DNA from: Macrosoma leucophasiata
Lineage: Eukaryota > Arthropoda > Insecta > Lepidoptera > Hedylidae
Direction of reading: 5' to 3'
Assembly: GCA_036365455.1 (NCBI GenBank)
Contig: JAWQUS010000003.1
Coordinates: forward strand, 6,902,001 to 6,966,000
Length of the DNA: 64,000 nt
The position numbers were made by a program, and so were the translations under genes. This document shows positions 1 through 12,974 of the stretch, in pieces. A model generated the notes under the pieces. That model was not told where the DNA came from. It did no database searches and saw nothing but the letters and a program-made list of their open reading frames with translations. How positions within the stretch are numbered: the first letter of the stretch is position 1; every line of letters begins with the position of its first letter.

Positions 1-215
1 AAACTGGGTATAAGGGGTATAGTAAATACTTTACACTGTTTCATTATCGTCGTCCTTTAACCAGTGTTAAGAGTGTAAAAAAAGGCGACTGTACTGAGTG
101 TGAGACCGTGGAAGATGCCTACCATGTAATGGTGGAGTGTGTCCGAGTCGAGGCCGTTGAAGAAGAAGAGAGAGAGAGAAGTGTTAACTTACACGAATTA
201 GGTACCTACTTGTAA
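1..215 (+). pseudogene. 3' tail remnant of a non-LTR retrotransposon ORF2
   Basis: A frame open from base 3 to a TAA at 213-215 continues off the left edge. It encodes a cysteine/histidine cluster of the form C-x2-C-x7-H-x4-C (CTEC, then AYH, then VEC, bases about 93-155), preceded by a TGYKGYSKYF segment. Clusters like this close the ORF2 protein of R1/Jockey-type non-LTR retrotransposons, where they follow the reverse transcriptase. The reverse transcriptase itself would lie outside the window. After the cluster the frame runs into a GAAGAAGAAGAGAGAGAG purine tract and stops. No other part of the element is visible downstream, so this is probably a dead fragment. A chance frame or a host zinc-knuckle exon is possible. 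Confidence 0.45.
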
Positions 216-904
216 CAGTATTTTAGCCCATCCTCAATCAAAGGAGGCAAGAATGCTGTACAAGTTAGTGCATTAATTTACTAAGCGTAGAAGTTGAGTG
301 AATACAAATGCAACTATGAGGGTGGCATAGTCATTATTGACCAAACCCTCTTCTATTGCAATAAATATTTTTAAAAAAACGTACAAATACTGAGCGACAG
401 CATTTATTAGGATAATCTTGGTACGTCGTCGTCCTATAACCAGTGTTATAAGGGTAAAAGGCGAGTATTTTAAAAGTTATAAAGTAAATACTGTTGTCCT
501 TGTAAGAAGGAGTTTGTAAGCATGATTTTATTGATAGCAATTATATGTTTCACACAAAATAGCATTTAATTGATTCGGCATATGTCAAAATAATTTATTG
601 GCTATTTAATATGACAGACAATTAGTGAAATAAAATGTCACAATAACATTGAAAAGTCAAAACGACTGAAGGAGAACATGAACGGGCAAAATCTCAAAAT
701 AAACAGAGGTAACAGAGACATCTCGTCAAAGCAAAGGTTAAATGTTTATTCACAGAATATTTTTACAAAGTTTGTGAAAAGGGCGAGCGCGGACCGGCAC
801 AACCTGTTTCGGTAAGTAAAAGGCACCAGAGATATACAATCTCCTTATTCGCTTTTATAATGCCTCGGTGATATAATCTTGCTAGCTTAATTGTGTAGCA
901 AATA
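216..904. other. AT-rich sequence with a second short copy of the left-edge fragment
   Basis: No gene is seen. Bases about 423-465 repeat the segment at 46-90 (CGTCGTCCT, then ACCAGTGTTA, then GTAAAAGGCG). A piece of the left-edge element is therefore present twice about 375 bp apart in the same orientation. The rest is unremarkable. Confidence 0.5.
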
Positions 905-1190
905 TATTGTTTATTAAACGATTAAATCGACTTTTAAATAAAACTAGTTTTCGGATTTATCTCACGTATATTAAACTACAATGTTTATTTAAAATCGAAC
1001 CCGACGTTTCGGTCGCTTTTCAGCTTCCGTGGTCTCGGGCAGACTGAGGTGGTAATCGTCTGACAGCAGTTTGAAAAATTATTATGTGCAGCTACCTCCA
1101 TCTATTTCGCAAACGTCTTGCGTAGCGTTCAGGATTAAAACAAAAGTTACTAATTGTATCTTGAGGTCTTACAGATTGTTGCGGGTTGTT
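905..1190 (+). mobile_element. Partial copy of the TGTTCTTAGG TA-flanked (mariner-like) element
   Basis: The segment matches the body of the better-preserved element at 56911-57434: AATAAAACTAGTTTTCGG, then CCCGACGTTTCGGTCGCTTT, GGGCAGACTGAGGTGG, GACAGCAGTTTGAAAAAT and CTACCTCCATCTATTTCGC. The outer inverted-repeat bases (TGTTCTTAGGTTTTCGCGAG) are missing on the left and no right terminus is evident, so the copy is truncated at both ends. No transposase is encoded. The 79-codon frame here is part of the repeat, not a gene. Confidence 0.7.
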
Positions 1191-4100
1191 GTTTCGATTA
1201 AATCGAATGAATGTCAGGTAGGAGCATTGTTTGAGGCTCTATTTATATACATATTAAAAATACTCTACAGTAAGAGGCACAAGATAGTTGTTGTGTCTTC
1301 CTTAATATGATTTATTTTAAAATATAATCATAATTTCTGACAATAATGAAATCCTCATGACCTCTATTCAGAACAAAAACTATACGCATGGCATAAACCT
1401 ATCCTTCTTTATATTCGCCATTTCGTCCCTGTTGGTCTGTTTTATCGACTATTTCCATATTAATGTATAAACGTGATATTTTTTGCAACGCAAGGGTGGT
1501 GACGCGCAGGTGGGAGATAACCGCCCGTTCATAGGGTTACTACCCATTCTACGGACAAACTATATACGCTACGACGGACGAATGGACTTCAATCTATACA
1601 AGAACAATTAAATACTCTAAAATACTTTATTGCATATTTTTTTTCCCACTCATTTTACCTAAAAAGAAACAAATGATATCTTGATCATAATTTCGTAAAA
1701 TATACGAGTAATAATGATTATAATTATTATTATTAACTTGAATTATTTTGTTCTTAATATTCCTTACTTTTCATTTAGTTAATTTTTCGTAACGATGTCT
1801 CAACTGCTACTGACCTAAGCCTAAAATAAAATGTGCCAACCCTACAACTACGATATTTCTGTTGCCCGCATTGCTTGTCAACCGTTTTGCAGCTGCCAGT
1901 TCACTAACCCAACCCATAAAGTTGTGAGCCCATGCGCCATCTAGTTAATGGGTTTGTGATTCCTCCTGTCTCTTTATGTGTCATAATAAAAAATGTTCTT
2001 TGAACTCATAACATAAAGGATTTTTTTACATAGTAACAGATGTTATAATAACAACTTGACAAGGAGACGTATATGAACGAATTACAACTTAAAACGTTTA
2101 GTGCAAGTAGTAATTAAATTTATGTGAATGGTATAGGTACCTATATAAACCAATGCCAATTTTTAATTTAAAGCCATAAATGTCACGAGGCTGGGAAAAA
2201 GAGCTATGATAGAGTCGATGACTCAAGGCTAAGCAAGCACTACTACTTATATTAATATTTCTTAATAAAGCATAAAGCCTTTTTATCAATTTCAGAGTTC
2301 CTTAAAGTGATCTATATTGATTTACATAGTAAAAATATTTCGGAAAACATTGCATTCAAAATAATATTGATAGACAAAAATAAGAAGTTAAAAATGAAGA
2401 GTGATAAAACAAAATGATTATTTTTTATCGATTTCGAATGAAAAACAAACGTCCTTATTAGGTAAACCGAACCGTTTTTGATAACGATTAACCCTCTTTT
2501 CCACAAATTGAATGAAGTGATACCAAATTTGGGAGCTGGCTTGAGACGCAATGAATTCATCGAAAAACTTGATATCCATAATTGAAGTGTAGGCGTAAAC
2601 CGATAAACAGCTGGGAATTTATCACTCGCATGACTCGCCTGACATTTCATAGCAACCAGTTTTATAAGTTATGCAATAGAAAACATACCAGTTAATAACA
2701 TGCAGCGACTTACTGCTTAGCATAATCACCTGTCAGCAGTGAAATATGTGAGTTCACGCTTATAAAAAAACAACACAAGTCGACCGATTTCAAGAAGCTT
2801 CTATCTGATAATCTCAAGGTTTGATCGAATACGATATTTCGCATTTTCAACATTGCTTAATTATATATAGGACAATGGCGGCTATTTAGAAGTTAAGTGA
2901 AATTAATAGACCACCATTAGTTATAACAAAATTATACAGTAATATAGATTCTTGCAATTCCAGGCATAGATAATTTAGTCATAATCAATCACTCGATACG
3001 AGAACTTATAGGACAGGTTCTGCCGATGTCAACGTCTAGTCTTTATCCAGTTAAGCTAGGTTTCAGCGCAGGTGGACGCTGGCAATGGATAAAATGCATT
3101 TATAATTACACAATGACGCAAAACCGTGACAAAATCGTGATCACCTCGATAGGTTGGCGTGTCTAATCGATAGGATAAGATGGTCCATAGTAAAATGATT
3201 TTATCTAACTGCAAACCAATAGGTATAACTACTTATTATAATGATTGCAGGTTGTCAACAAGTTACATTAACATAAGCATCTGTCCGACAGGAGTAAATA
3301 AACTTTCAGAGTTGAATTGTGAACGTGTATCTAGTTGAAACGTTTTTGCGTTGAAGGTTTCCTGTTTCATAACCTCCATTACGGCGACCGCTCCCGCTAA
3401 TAGCCGACAGCATACTTGAGAGGGGTCAAAAAACATGCTATTTTCCCCTTTATGGTACCGCGATGCCTTTCTTGATCGGTATGCGGTCGGGCAAGTCGGC
3501 GAAACTGGTTCGAACGTGAGAAATGGGCGGCCGGCGGCGTTGCCCGATATACCCCGTGGGTGATATCCTGAACCAATTCCACCGCGACCCGACATGTGAT
3601 ACACCATCCACTAATACTTATCGTCGTCGCCCGTGTCCACCACGCGGGAATGTAGGCATTATCGATTTTACATAGCTTTTTGTTCGACTACTTACTAAAT
3701 ATAGCATGTTTAGATAGTATTGCCATTACGACGTGTTTAAAAAACTAGAAGCTATTAGAACCATTTTAATTGCCTTATTGGCGCGCTCAATATTAGCCTC
3801 GTATATTTAATAGTAATAACTTAAACGATTCGTAACTGAAACGTTTAATATAAAACCCCGATGGAAACATTTAAGCAGAAATTACAAGGTCTGCCAATAA
3901 ACAAGTTATTGTTAAACTTTCTTGGTAAAATACCACAAAAACGAGTTCGGTACAAATATGGAGGCATATTAACGGATGTCGCCTGACCACTCACCAGAGT
4001 CTACACTGAGTGGCACCGATCGCCGAGACCGGATGGGACTCGTTGAATTTATACATACAATTAAACGAGACTCTAGCATCATGAAATCGATTGGAACAAG

Positions 4101-5540
4101 TCGTGTTATGAGAGCGAACGCAATCGAAATCACTATCTGTGAGCATGTTCAAATGGGAAACGTTATCATTCGGTTTGTGTGCGCGGCGGGTTTCGTAATG
4201 AATCCGTAGTTTACACAAGTGGGTTTATACATCAACGGCTGTATAGCGGTATGTTTATCGTAAATATCGTAAAGCCAGCGATGAGTAGGTATCGACATGG
4301 AGCCCGCACTTGGCAAACGGCCGTGTTGTAAAACAGACAACTAATAAGTTAGAGCGGTCTGGCGCGGTTTTGATATCGACTAAAAATAGGTATGTTTTCA
4401 TAAACCCAATATGAGAGTTTACGCAGAGCTAGTCGCGGGAATGAGGTCAAACGAGTTGGCATACACCCGCTGTCTTCTCGGCTGCGCTCTGAATTGAATA
4501 TATAGCAACGTCAATAAATAAAAGCACTTCAAAGAGTGACTCACAGACAATAGAAGTGAAATCATAAAAAAAAGATATTGACTTTAGCTCTAAGACGATT
4601 GATTTTCAATGCGTTAATAGCGATAAGAGCAAGAATAGATTTTTGTCTAATGATACGGACGTTATTATTAATTGAGATGGAGATAAACTTATCTCGTTCA
4701 TGCATTGTAGACATGATGAATGGTGTGCAATTTGATGTGATCTTTCTTGAACATATTTAAAATGATACGAAAGCAATCAAAGATAAAACAAGCGTGTAGG
4801 AAATGTAGGTAATGTTACTATATTGTCGGAATTTAGATCGTTCAACTAACCGTTGTTATCGGCGAAGCAATTAAATGAATTATAAACTTTGTAGTCACGA
4901 TAAGGGTCACGTTACAGAACTATTCACAACAGATAGCATCTCACGTAATAACTACATATCTAACGTGTATCGAAACGACACTGTACGACAATATATCAAT
5001 GCTAAAGGCTAGCTAAAACGACTCGTTAAACAATAGCACATCAATATGCAAATGACGTAACGCCATAAACGATTTTCTGTTAGTGATAGAGACACATATA
5101 TTTCCGGATTTAACTCAGCCTCGACCCCGGGGGGCTGAAGCGATTCAAGTCTAAACGATTGTTGCGCCGCGCCGAATTCAGCTTTTTGCTGAAAGCAAAA
5201 AATCGAACAAAACAATCAAATCGATTGCAAAGCGACATTCCGTTCTGTGGGTTAAAAATTGTAGCCACGCTCGCTCTGTCGTGGAATGAATTAAATATGT
5301 TTGAATTGAGGTTACTACATTGCGACTAGTTCGATAAATAAGTGGCTTTTACGATTATTGGCCAATCCAAACTTGGTACTCGCACACACGACACACGTAC
5401 ACGGTTACACACCAGTGAATACGTGTCATTAAATATACAATGATAACAAGCAGCCGGCCATGAATTAAAATAAATTAGCGCAACAGAACTTTATCGTTCA
5501 AGATACGTACTTATGTGTAACTTTTAAATTGGAGTTAATG
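1191..5540. other. Unique-looking AT-rich DNA, no gene recognised
   Basis: I see no recognisable coding exon, RNA gene or familiar repeat. A GC-richer patch at about 3470-3660 contains a 114-codon minus-strand frame (3263-3607) with no recognisable motif; I treat it as chance or a possible regulatory island. Another GC-richer patch lies at about 4430-4500. Confidence 0.5.
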
Positions 5541-6015
5541 TTTTTGTGAACACTAACGAGTTTTAAATTCGACTACTTGGTACTTTGTGACCGAATTCAA
5601 AACACAATATTATTTTACTTTGGACTGTAATACAAAATACATATAAAACAAATTACGCTAGTCGCTACCTTTCTTACAACTCACAAAACGTCCAATTTTC
5701 AGCAAACATCGAGCGTGAAAGTACAAATATAGAGTTATTGATTAGTCCCCATTTAAATACAGAATACTTATTATTAATTTTTTTGTGAACACTAACGAGT
5801 TTTAAATTCGACTACTTGGTACTTTGTGACCGAATTCAAAACACAATATTATTTTACTTTGGACTGTAATACAAAAAAATACATATAAAACAAATTACGC
5901 TAGTCGCTACCTTTCTTACAACTCACAAAACGACCAATTTTCAGCAAACATCGAGCGTGAAAGTATAAATATAGAGTTATTGATTAGTCCCCATTTAAAT
6001 ACAGAATACTTATTA
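5541..6015. repeat. Two-copy 239-bp direct tandem duplication
   Basis: Unit 1 (5541-5779) begins TTTTTGTGAACACTAACGAG. Unit 2 starts at 5780 with the same bases and runs to about 6015. The copies are nearly identical; visible differences include a slightly longer A run (about 5875), a G/A change in the ACAAAACG(T/A)CC segment and a C/T change in GAAAGTA(C/T)AAAT. Such near-identity implies a recent duplication. The unit has no open frame of note and resembles none of the other repeats here. Confidence 0.92.
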
Positions 6016-9000
6016 CAAGCCATCTCTACGCTAAAAGATTATGTAGACTCGTCTCAAATAATATATATGTAACTACACTAGAGACAGATAGTCGACAACT
6101 GGAAATGGCTAAAGACGGAAATAGGGCATTAAATATTGATTAGTAGCAGAACGATCTGAATCGTGGAAATCAATATCCAACAAACCGGTTTTGCGAGTCT
6201 TTCGCTGTTTAACTGCGGATGTTATTTTATGCGCAGATAATAATATTATCGAAGGAATCACCTTTGACGGTGTAATAAATTGTCGACGAAAAAATGTTAC
6301 GATGTTATTACAAAATGGCAGCGTAGCTTTAGCAGATAGAAATAGATTTGTGTATGACATGATGATTGGAGTATCGAAATAATTGTTACGGCTGAAATAT
6401 ATATGTTACGCACACGAAACACATGTTGTTTATAGACGGACATGCATAACGTATGTGGATGTGTGATCCTGTCTGAGATATTTTCGTCGGGCACATTCAT
6501 TATGTTTCGCGGAAGGAGCATATGCTACGATTTGCACGAATACAGTGCTCTATCTTTTCATATAGGCACTGTAAATAGTGACGATGAAATGTAAAAGGAT
6601 CAAGGTAGAGGATATAATTCTGTACATCTTCACGGTACTATTGACTGAATAATTTCAAATCGTTTACCTCATTTGAACATTGAATTGCAGAGTTAAGCAT
6701 AACATTATATAAGTACATATTCAGTGACTACACATCATAAATAGTATGAAGGACAATACCTATCACAATAATGCAAATGATTTAAGATTTAAAAGCAAGC
6801 AGTAGGTAAGTTAAATGTTTCACGAACTTGAGACGCTAATAAAACTAGCATACGAGAACTGTGATACAAGCAAAATAAAGGTCATTGAAAACCCACGCGA
6901 GTTCAGTTCCCATGGCCATCGGAAACAATAACAGAATAGCGAACGCGCAGCACATAAAGTTGAGAACAATCGTCCGAGTGGAAAACAAGAGAGCGATATA
7001 AATCATGCTAAGCATTGCGTGCACCGGCCGCCCATAGATCCTCGGGTTTCTGCCTTCCCGCGTATAATTACCGAATACTTTCGCCAGCCAACGGCCCGAC
7101 GCCATATTGCAATATAAATAGCAAGATGGCGAACGGCGCGCACCACGTGTTATTTCTTTTGTTATTTAAAGAGACTGGGGTCGGTGCAACGTTCGCTAAT
7201 AATTTTATGACGTCCATTAAAATGTGGACCGATTGTTTTCGACCGAGAGTATAATAGGGTTTTAATCTTATTTTTAATGCTTTGAAAACTGCTCAGTATA
7301 AGAATTCCACTTTCATGGAAATGTCAATGGCGGGTTAGTTACTTATGGATGTCTGTTGCTAAAGTTGACCTATTGGTATATTCGTAACTTTTGATTCAGG
7401 TAGTTCAGCGAGCGAGACCTCAGTGGAAATTTACATTGAATAGGGAGCCGTTAAATTGCGATGTGACTGGGTGCGATGAAGGTCACCTTGACCGTTGGAC
7501 CGTGCAATCTTGACATCTCGTTTGATTCCCCCATTTAAATGGAAAATAAGATACTTACTTACATAATGGTGATGTTTGAGGAAAACTTTTTAACGGTCCC
7601 ATAAATAAGTAATGAATCATGTACTTTTAACCCAAAAAAAGTAGAGGCGCCTTGTAAACTTAAAGCTACACTTTGTTGTAAATGTTAAATATTAAATAAA
7701 TAGAAAACATGACTATCTTATTAGTTACGTTATCATACACACACACATTTAAATTAGAATGTATATTGAAGTTGTTTCAACTAATCAATTATTTCCTGAA
7801 ATTGTGCCAACAAAAACACTATTCAAATAGAATAGTAAATAAACCTACTTATCCAATACTTACCTAAAAACAACAGATAGCTATCAAGCTGCAGCCGGCC
7901 GATAACAGAATCGCACAACTAATACACATGACACTCATAAAGAGAACGTAGATAACTCTTATCTACGAGTATGGCAAGTGGGTCAAACGAATAAATTGAT
8001 ACAATAAATATCAGAAACACAAGCTAATGTTATTTTTCTACTGCTGTCAAACGTTTACATTACGTAACAAATAGTCGCATAAGAATAATAAGATGGTGCC
8101 AATAAACATTCGTCTCGATGGTTTCCTGTTAAGAGGTACAGGAAACCGAATTCGAAGATAATTTCTATGCAGATCTGGCAATGTCGAACGTTTAGTATTC
8201 AGAGAGTTTTGCGGGCCAATGGCGGACTACTATCAGCGCAGTCCAGCGCCTAGTGAATATGTATGAGAGTTTAGCGAGCACTTGAACACAAAACACGCAC
8301 GTTAGTTAGCCGTGACATACATCTTTTACAGTATATTCAATCAGTTCTCACTCTAAAATTTCGCTTCAAGCGTTTACATACATTGTAACCTTGAACAGTT
8401 CCGATCCAAATACAAGCAAAACTAAAAAACCGAGTGAGTTTAACCTCAACTCAGTTAGTGGCTATTAACTTCCGCTCCATGTTTATAGCAATTTAATAGG
8501 CCCACTACGTAACGACCACGAAGACAGCCTGAATAACCTCATTTCAGAGCACAGTGGACAAGTTATAATTTCGTCGCTGTCAATATTTGATTAAGCGTGA
8601 TACCAATGCGGCACAAAAAAGTCTTCGTGTTTAGACAAATTACGAAAAAAGTAAATAATTAAGTAGTTAAATTGATGTTCTTAGAATTACGATAAGCATG
8701 ACATCATTCTATGCGAGCGAAGAACAATGTGAATAGCCCCGTATTAATGGCGCAGAGAACAATGCGCAGACAATAAAACGTAAATTTAATGCGGCGTACG
8801 ATAACAAAACGAGAAATCTCGTAATAAGCGGAATGTATCTACTTAGTTGCATTTAATCAATGTCTTAATGAGTTGGTAAATTAAACACATGTTCAACTAT
8901 CTATTTGCGATGTTTCTATCGCAATCGTATCGACTGACGCATATCACGCATACGAGTATGCGGCGTTCGTGACTTCATCGTTAACATATGTTAGGTAATA

Positions 9001-10011
9001 TCATCCCTAACTCCACAAGCTACGTGTGCCTTTAGCACAACAAATTCTGGCACCTGATTGATATTTAATAAGTATATAACAAACTTTATTATTAAAACCG
9101 AGTTTGCAAATAAGTATAATATGAAACTAGCTCACTTCGAAAGACAGAGGTAGCCGAAACAGCAAGAGATGCGATCGTCAAAACGGAATAAGCATAAAAA
9201 CGTAAATTGCGAATTGCAATGCACAATAGAAAAGAAACGAGACTGAAGCACGCCGAGTAGTGGTGCGCGACGTGGGAAAGCGAATGGCGGCATTGGCGGC
9301 CATCTTGGAGTGGGTTCGTTCGGAAAACATCACGTGTCCACGCGTCCGCCTGGCAACAGCGTACAAGCGCTAAACGGAACAATTCATGCACACCACGTGC
9401 TTTTTTGTTTGTGCAACATTCCTCTCCCTCGATGACTATCGATTGGAGGCTAGGTACCCTTTTAGTTGCGAATTATTCACCCTGCCCGTACGATGCATCG
9501 ACAAGGCCACAATGAAACGATTACTTATTGATTAATCGAAGACTATCAGAACGGACACCGATCGCCTCAATGGAACCGTGACGAAATAACAAGAAAAAAT
9601 CTCTTTAAAAAACGTCTTAACAAAAACGTTTTGTGATTTGCAAAAAAGGCAATAAACTTTAATGGGAGGTGGATTTGGTTAAATTGCCTAAACGGCTTTA
9701 GAATGACTAGATATTTCTGATTGTGAAGATTCTCCAAATTGCATACATCCAACAACACAGCCCACGTAATAGCGATTCACGTAATGTCTGCAGAATAAGC
9801 CACTAAACAAGTCTGACCTCCTACATTCGTGTCCTAGATTTTCAAGTAGACTGGTATTTCAATACCCACTTCCTTCGGTTCAAGATTAATGTTGCTAAAG
9901 AGAGTACTAATACTGAATATAATCAAATACTGTAAATCAAATACTGAATTAACGAAGAAGAAGAGTACGATCAAGTCATCCTTTTTTAAGAAAGAGCCAG
10001 GCGAGTATGTA
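6016..10011. other. Non-coding DNA with GC-richer, motif-bearing islands
   Basis: No gene is recognised. Two islands stand out. At 7080-7150 GCAAGATGGC (7121-7130) is followed by an E-box CACGTG (7144-7149). At 9275-9400 ATGGCGG, GGCCATCTTGG (9298-9308) and two CACGTG sites (9331-9336, 9394-9399) cluster. AAGATGGC/GCCATCTT is the core bound by YY1/Pho-type zinc-finger proteins and CACGTG by bHLH factors, so these are candidate regulatory sites. A small 10-bp-arm hairpin (GGTTTCCTGT/ACAGGAAACC) lies at 8120-8147. Confidence 0.45.
9275..9400. promoter_or_regulatory. Candidate regulatory island with YY1/Pho-like and E-box motifs
   Basis: A GC-rich stretch in AT-rich surroundings holds two ATGGC-type cores in opposite orientation within 30 bp and two CACGTG E-boxes 63 bp apart. 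Motif presence is seen directly; function is inference. It could be an intronic enhancer or an unannotated promoter. Confidence 0.3.
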
Positions 10012-10262
10012 TCAATAATAATAATGGCAACCCATTATACGTCCCACTGCTGGGCACGAGTCTCTCCCCATTTTGGGGGGAGGCCTGGAGCTTACTCCAC
10101 CACGCTGCTCAATTGCGGATTGGTGGAGATACGGGTTAGTGGCCAACCCGCTGTCAGATGTTTTCAAACCGCCCATAAGGCCCCGACAAGGTTTAACGAC
10201 TGCCATCTATCGATAGTAACCGGGACCGACGGCTTAACGTGCCCTCCGAAGCACGGAAACGC
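10012..10262 (+). mobile_element. SINE-like lepidopteran repeat (CCCACTGCTGGGCACGAG family)
   Basis: The order of landmarks is diagnostic of a very abundant lepidopteran family: ATGGCAACCCATTATACGTC, CCCACTGCTGGGCACGAG, GGGAGGCCTGGAGC, TCCACCACGCTGCTC, GGATTGGTGGAG, GGGACCGACGGCTTAACGTG and CCTCCGAAGCACGG. No protein is expected, and the 136-codon plus-strand frame across it is a by-product. A shorter minus-strand copy lies at 37176-37290. I am sure it is a dispersed repeat, less sure of the class (SINE or LINE 3' end). Confidence 0.8.
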
Positions 10263-12060
10263 GCATTTTAATTTGCCACTATGTTTGGCGAGTATGTAAT
10301 CTACATTCATGGCAAAAACACTAGTTCTGTTGCTCGTAAGAACTAAGTTTTTGACCGATAGTCGTAGCTGGAATCTCAAAGTCGTCCATTACGAGAACAA
10401 TGTAGATCAGAGTGAAACCTATTTTAAATAAGAATTCAAAATAGAATAAGGGATTAGTGAAGGCGCAATGACTAAAACTTTAGTCAAATAACCTGGCAAA
10501 CCTTATGACATTGTGGCGTGTCCGTGTCGGTCATGTGCTGACTGTGTATTGTGTATAGTCACTTGCGCTCGTATATTAATGTTTTTCGTGACAAACGTTT
10601 CCTCGACGACCCATCACGCCATGCGTGACTCACTATTATACTGTTTTGTTATTATTACGTCTGCGATGTTGCCAGCTCTCCAATCTACAGTTTAACTTTT
10701 TATGTCTCACTTCGTTACGTGTTTGTCGTATTCTTTAGGTAGATACCTGATTTCTTGTATTGTAGTTAACAATAGCTTCAAAGACTAATCGATATGAAGC
10801 GCAGTTAATATTCTTATCTACTACCAGCAGTGAACTCGATACAGAATTATTATTGTGTAATAGTTCAATGTAGTCCACACTATTCTTGGTTTAAAAGAAG
10901 TCACGGTAATGGAGAAATACATTCGTGAGCTTTGTAAACGTGAGAGTGTTTCTCCCGCGGTGAAATTAGTATGTGCGCTACGTCCCGACAGGAAATAGGG
11001 TGGGGTTAGTTTCAGTATCAATCTTGTGAGCCTTAAAAGGTGGTCTCCGTTATGTAACTCGTTCTTGTGCCAACGTAAACAAGCTCTCCGTCCGCATACA
11101 TTATGCAAAGAGTTTTTATCTGTGCGCCACTCTTCGGGTACGCATCGCAGCAGTTATGTTTAGCCTTGCATGCAAATGTGGTTAACGACTCCGGATTGAC
11201 GAGGGCATCCGTTAAATACATTTCCATTGATTTAATTAAAAACTTGTTCCATGAAAACACGACGTGTATTATTAATTAAGATAGATGATCACATTTAGAG
11301 CGGAATGTGCATTGCCAGTCCATTAATATGTAAGCAGACAAGTTTCAATCCGTTTATGGGTCTCTATCGCAATAACGTCGTGTTATCTCGACTCTACATT
11401 AATAATCGTTTAATCTTTCGTGACTATGTTGCATAACCCGAAAAAAACTATTTGAAAAAAGAAAATAGAATATCTTTTATAGGTAATTGTTAAAACTCTT
11501 GCCACAATCACGTTATTCGTGAAATTCGTTGATAAAAAGTGTGCGAAAAAAATCTAGGCAGCTAATAAAAAAATAACGGAAAACAAGACTGTCAGAGCGA
11601 GAGAGGTAAAGTGAGATAGCGGGTGTGAGAGCGGGATAGACGGGTACGCCATCTTGCCTGCAGCGCGACTCTTTAGTCACGCGCGGCAGAACAGGGTTTC
11701 TATTTTTTGCGCGTTCTCGTCTGACCTCGATGCTTTATCGTTATCAAACGGCTCTAATAATAAATGGATTTCGCTTGTCGTGGAACGTCGGTACAACGAC
11801 ATGGCAATAATACAGATAGATAACCTTCAGACCATATCATCAAATTCGTTTGAAATTTGAACAAATGTATTTGTATGAGGCAGCTGCTTCATTAATTACG
11901 CAATATACCTACGTGTTTATGTTATTAACTTAATAGTATACATTTAATATGTTCCCCTCTCGCAATCTCAAGAATATCTTTGTTTATGTGTGGGGTTTCC
12001 GTCATATCATTATACTTGTAAGATTTATAACTCAATTTATTTCATATGGTGTGTAATAGT
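10263..12060. other. Non-coding DNA, no gene recognised
   Basis: Nothing identifiable except a motif-bearing patch at about 11590-11760. There a GAGCGAGAGAGG purine tract is followed by CGCCATCTTGC (11647-11657, a YY1/Pho-like core) and CG-rich sequence. This layout can be seen at insect promoters but is not proof of one. Confidence 0.45.
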
Positions 12061-12285
12061 GGGTAGTAACACACGACCGTAGTATAGTAATAATTCGCCG
12101 ACCAAATCCGGTGTCGCAACACACGATCGGATTCGGATCCGGCGGACCGACTCCGCCGACCAAACCCGCGCGAGCGGACCGCATCGGACCAAATTCGCTG
12201 GCTCTACACACGGCCAGATTTGGTTCAGAGTGTACCGAATCCGCTGTCCGCTCCGCGCCAAATCCGGACGTGTGTTACGACTATA
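12061..12285. mobile_element. GC-rich element with inverted ends (CGTAACACACG type)
   Basis: The right end reads CGTGTGTTACGACTA (about 12270-12284). Its complement, TAGTCGTAACACACG, is matched on the left by TAGTAACACACGACCG (about 12063) and again by GTCGCAACACACGATCGG (about 12113). Between them is a GC-rich stretch of repeated CGGATTCGGATCCGGCGG and CCGACCAAA motifs, unlike the AT-rich surroundings. This suggests a small non-autonomous inverted-repeat transposon. No transposase is present and I cannot fix its exact ends or target duplication. Confidence 0.5.
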
Positions 12286-12974
12286 AGGAAACAATAAGAC
12301 AAGTCCGTTAATATATACCTACTTATTGCGCAATCATTAAAAATACCGAGTCATCATTCCCAATTTAAATGATATTAACATGTAACTACTTACATATATG
12401 TGCATTATTATAATTACGATCGACAACTATAGCATCGTGGCCTAGAACAAACATTTTCACTCCACAGCCCACTTAACCTCATTCATAGTAAAACGCATTG
12501 TCAATTAGTAAGGCAATCGTTTTGAACTTTTGACGGGTGCAAACGAACACAATTGGCCGACTACCAAGACATATATAATATATATAAACATGCCTTTGCA
12601 ATTTCCTGGCAGAGTATTCGAGAAGTACGTTTACGAATGCGAAATATTGGGCTTCATTTTGAAAGCTATACGCGAGTACATCATGAAATTCTCGAAGCGA
12701 GTCAAGGTCAAAACAAACACGACTCGATTGTAACAATTCGCGATCACGAGTAATCTATCGTGACTGAGGCTATAGGTATTCTTTATTGAATAATAAATTA
12801 AGTCAAAATTGTATAAAACAATGCTATTTATCGCCTTCGTGTTTCACTATTTTATCACCTGCTTTATAAATACTTTATAAATACCTAGTTAAAGCATTAA
12901 TTATTTTACTATCATTGCTTTACTACTTTTGTTTAAATTACAATTAGAAGTACTTAGATTTTATATCAGGGTAA
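12286..12974. other. AT-rich non-coding DNA
   Basis: Nothing recognisable. Short overlapping frames on both strands at 12479-12753 look like chance. Confidence 0.5.

Noticed and set aside
2312..2650. 112-codon minus-strand frame
   Set aside because: Low-complexity hydrophobic, AT-driven composition with no motif; looks like chance.
3263..3607. 114-codon minus-strand frame in a GC-richer patch
   Set aside because: No recognisable domain; another overlapping frame is also open and splice context is not convincing. Kept only as a possible island.
10012..10299. Plus-strand 136-codon and minus-strand frames as genes
   Set aside because: They lie within the SINE-like repeat; open only because of its composition.
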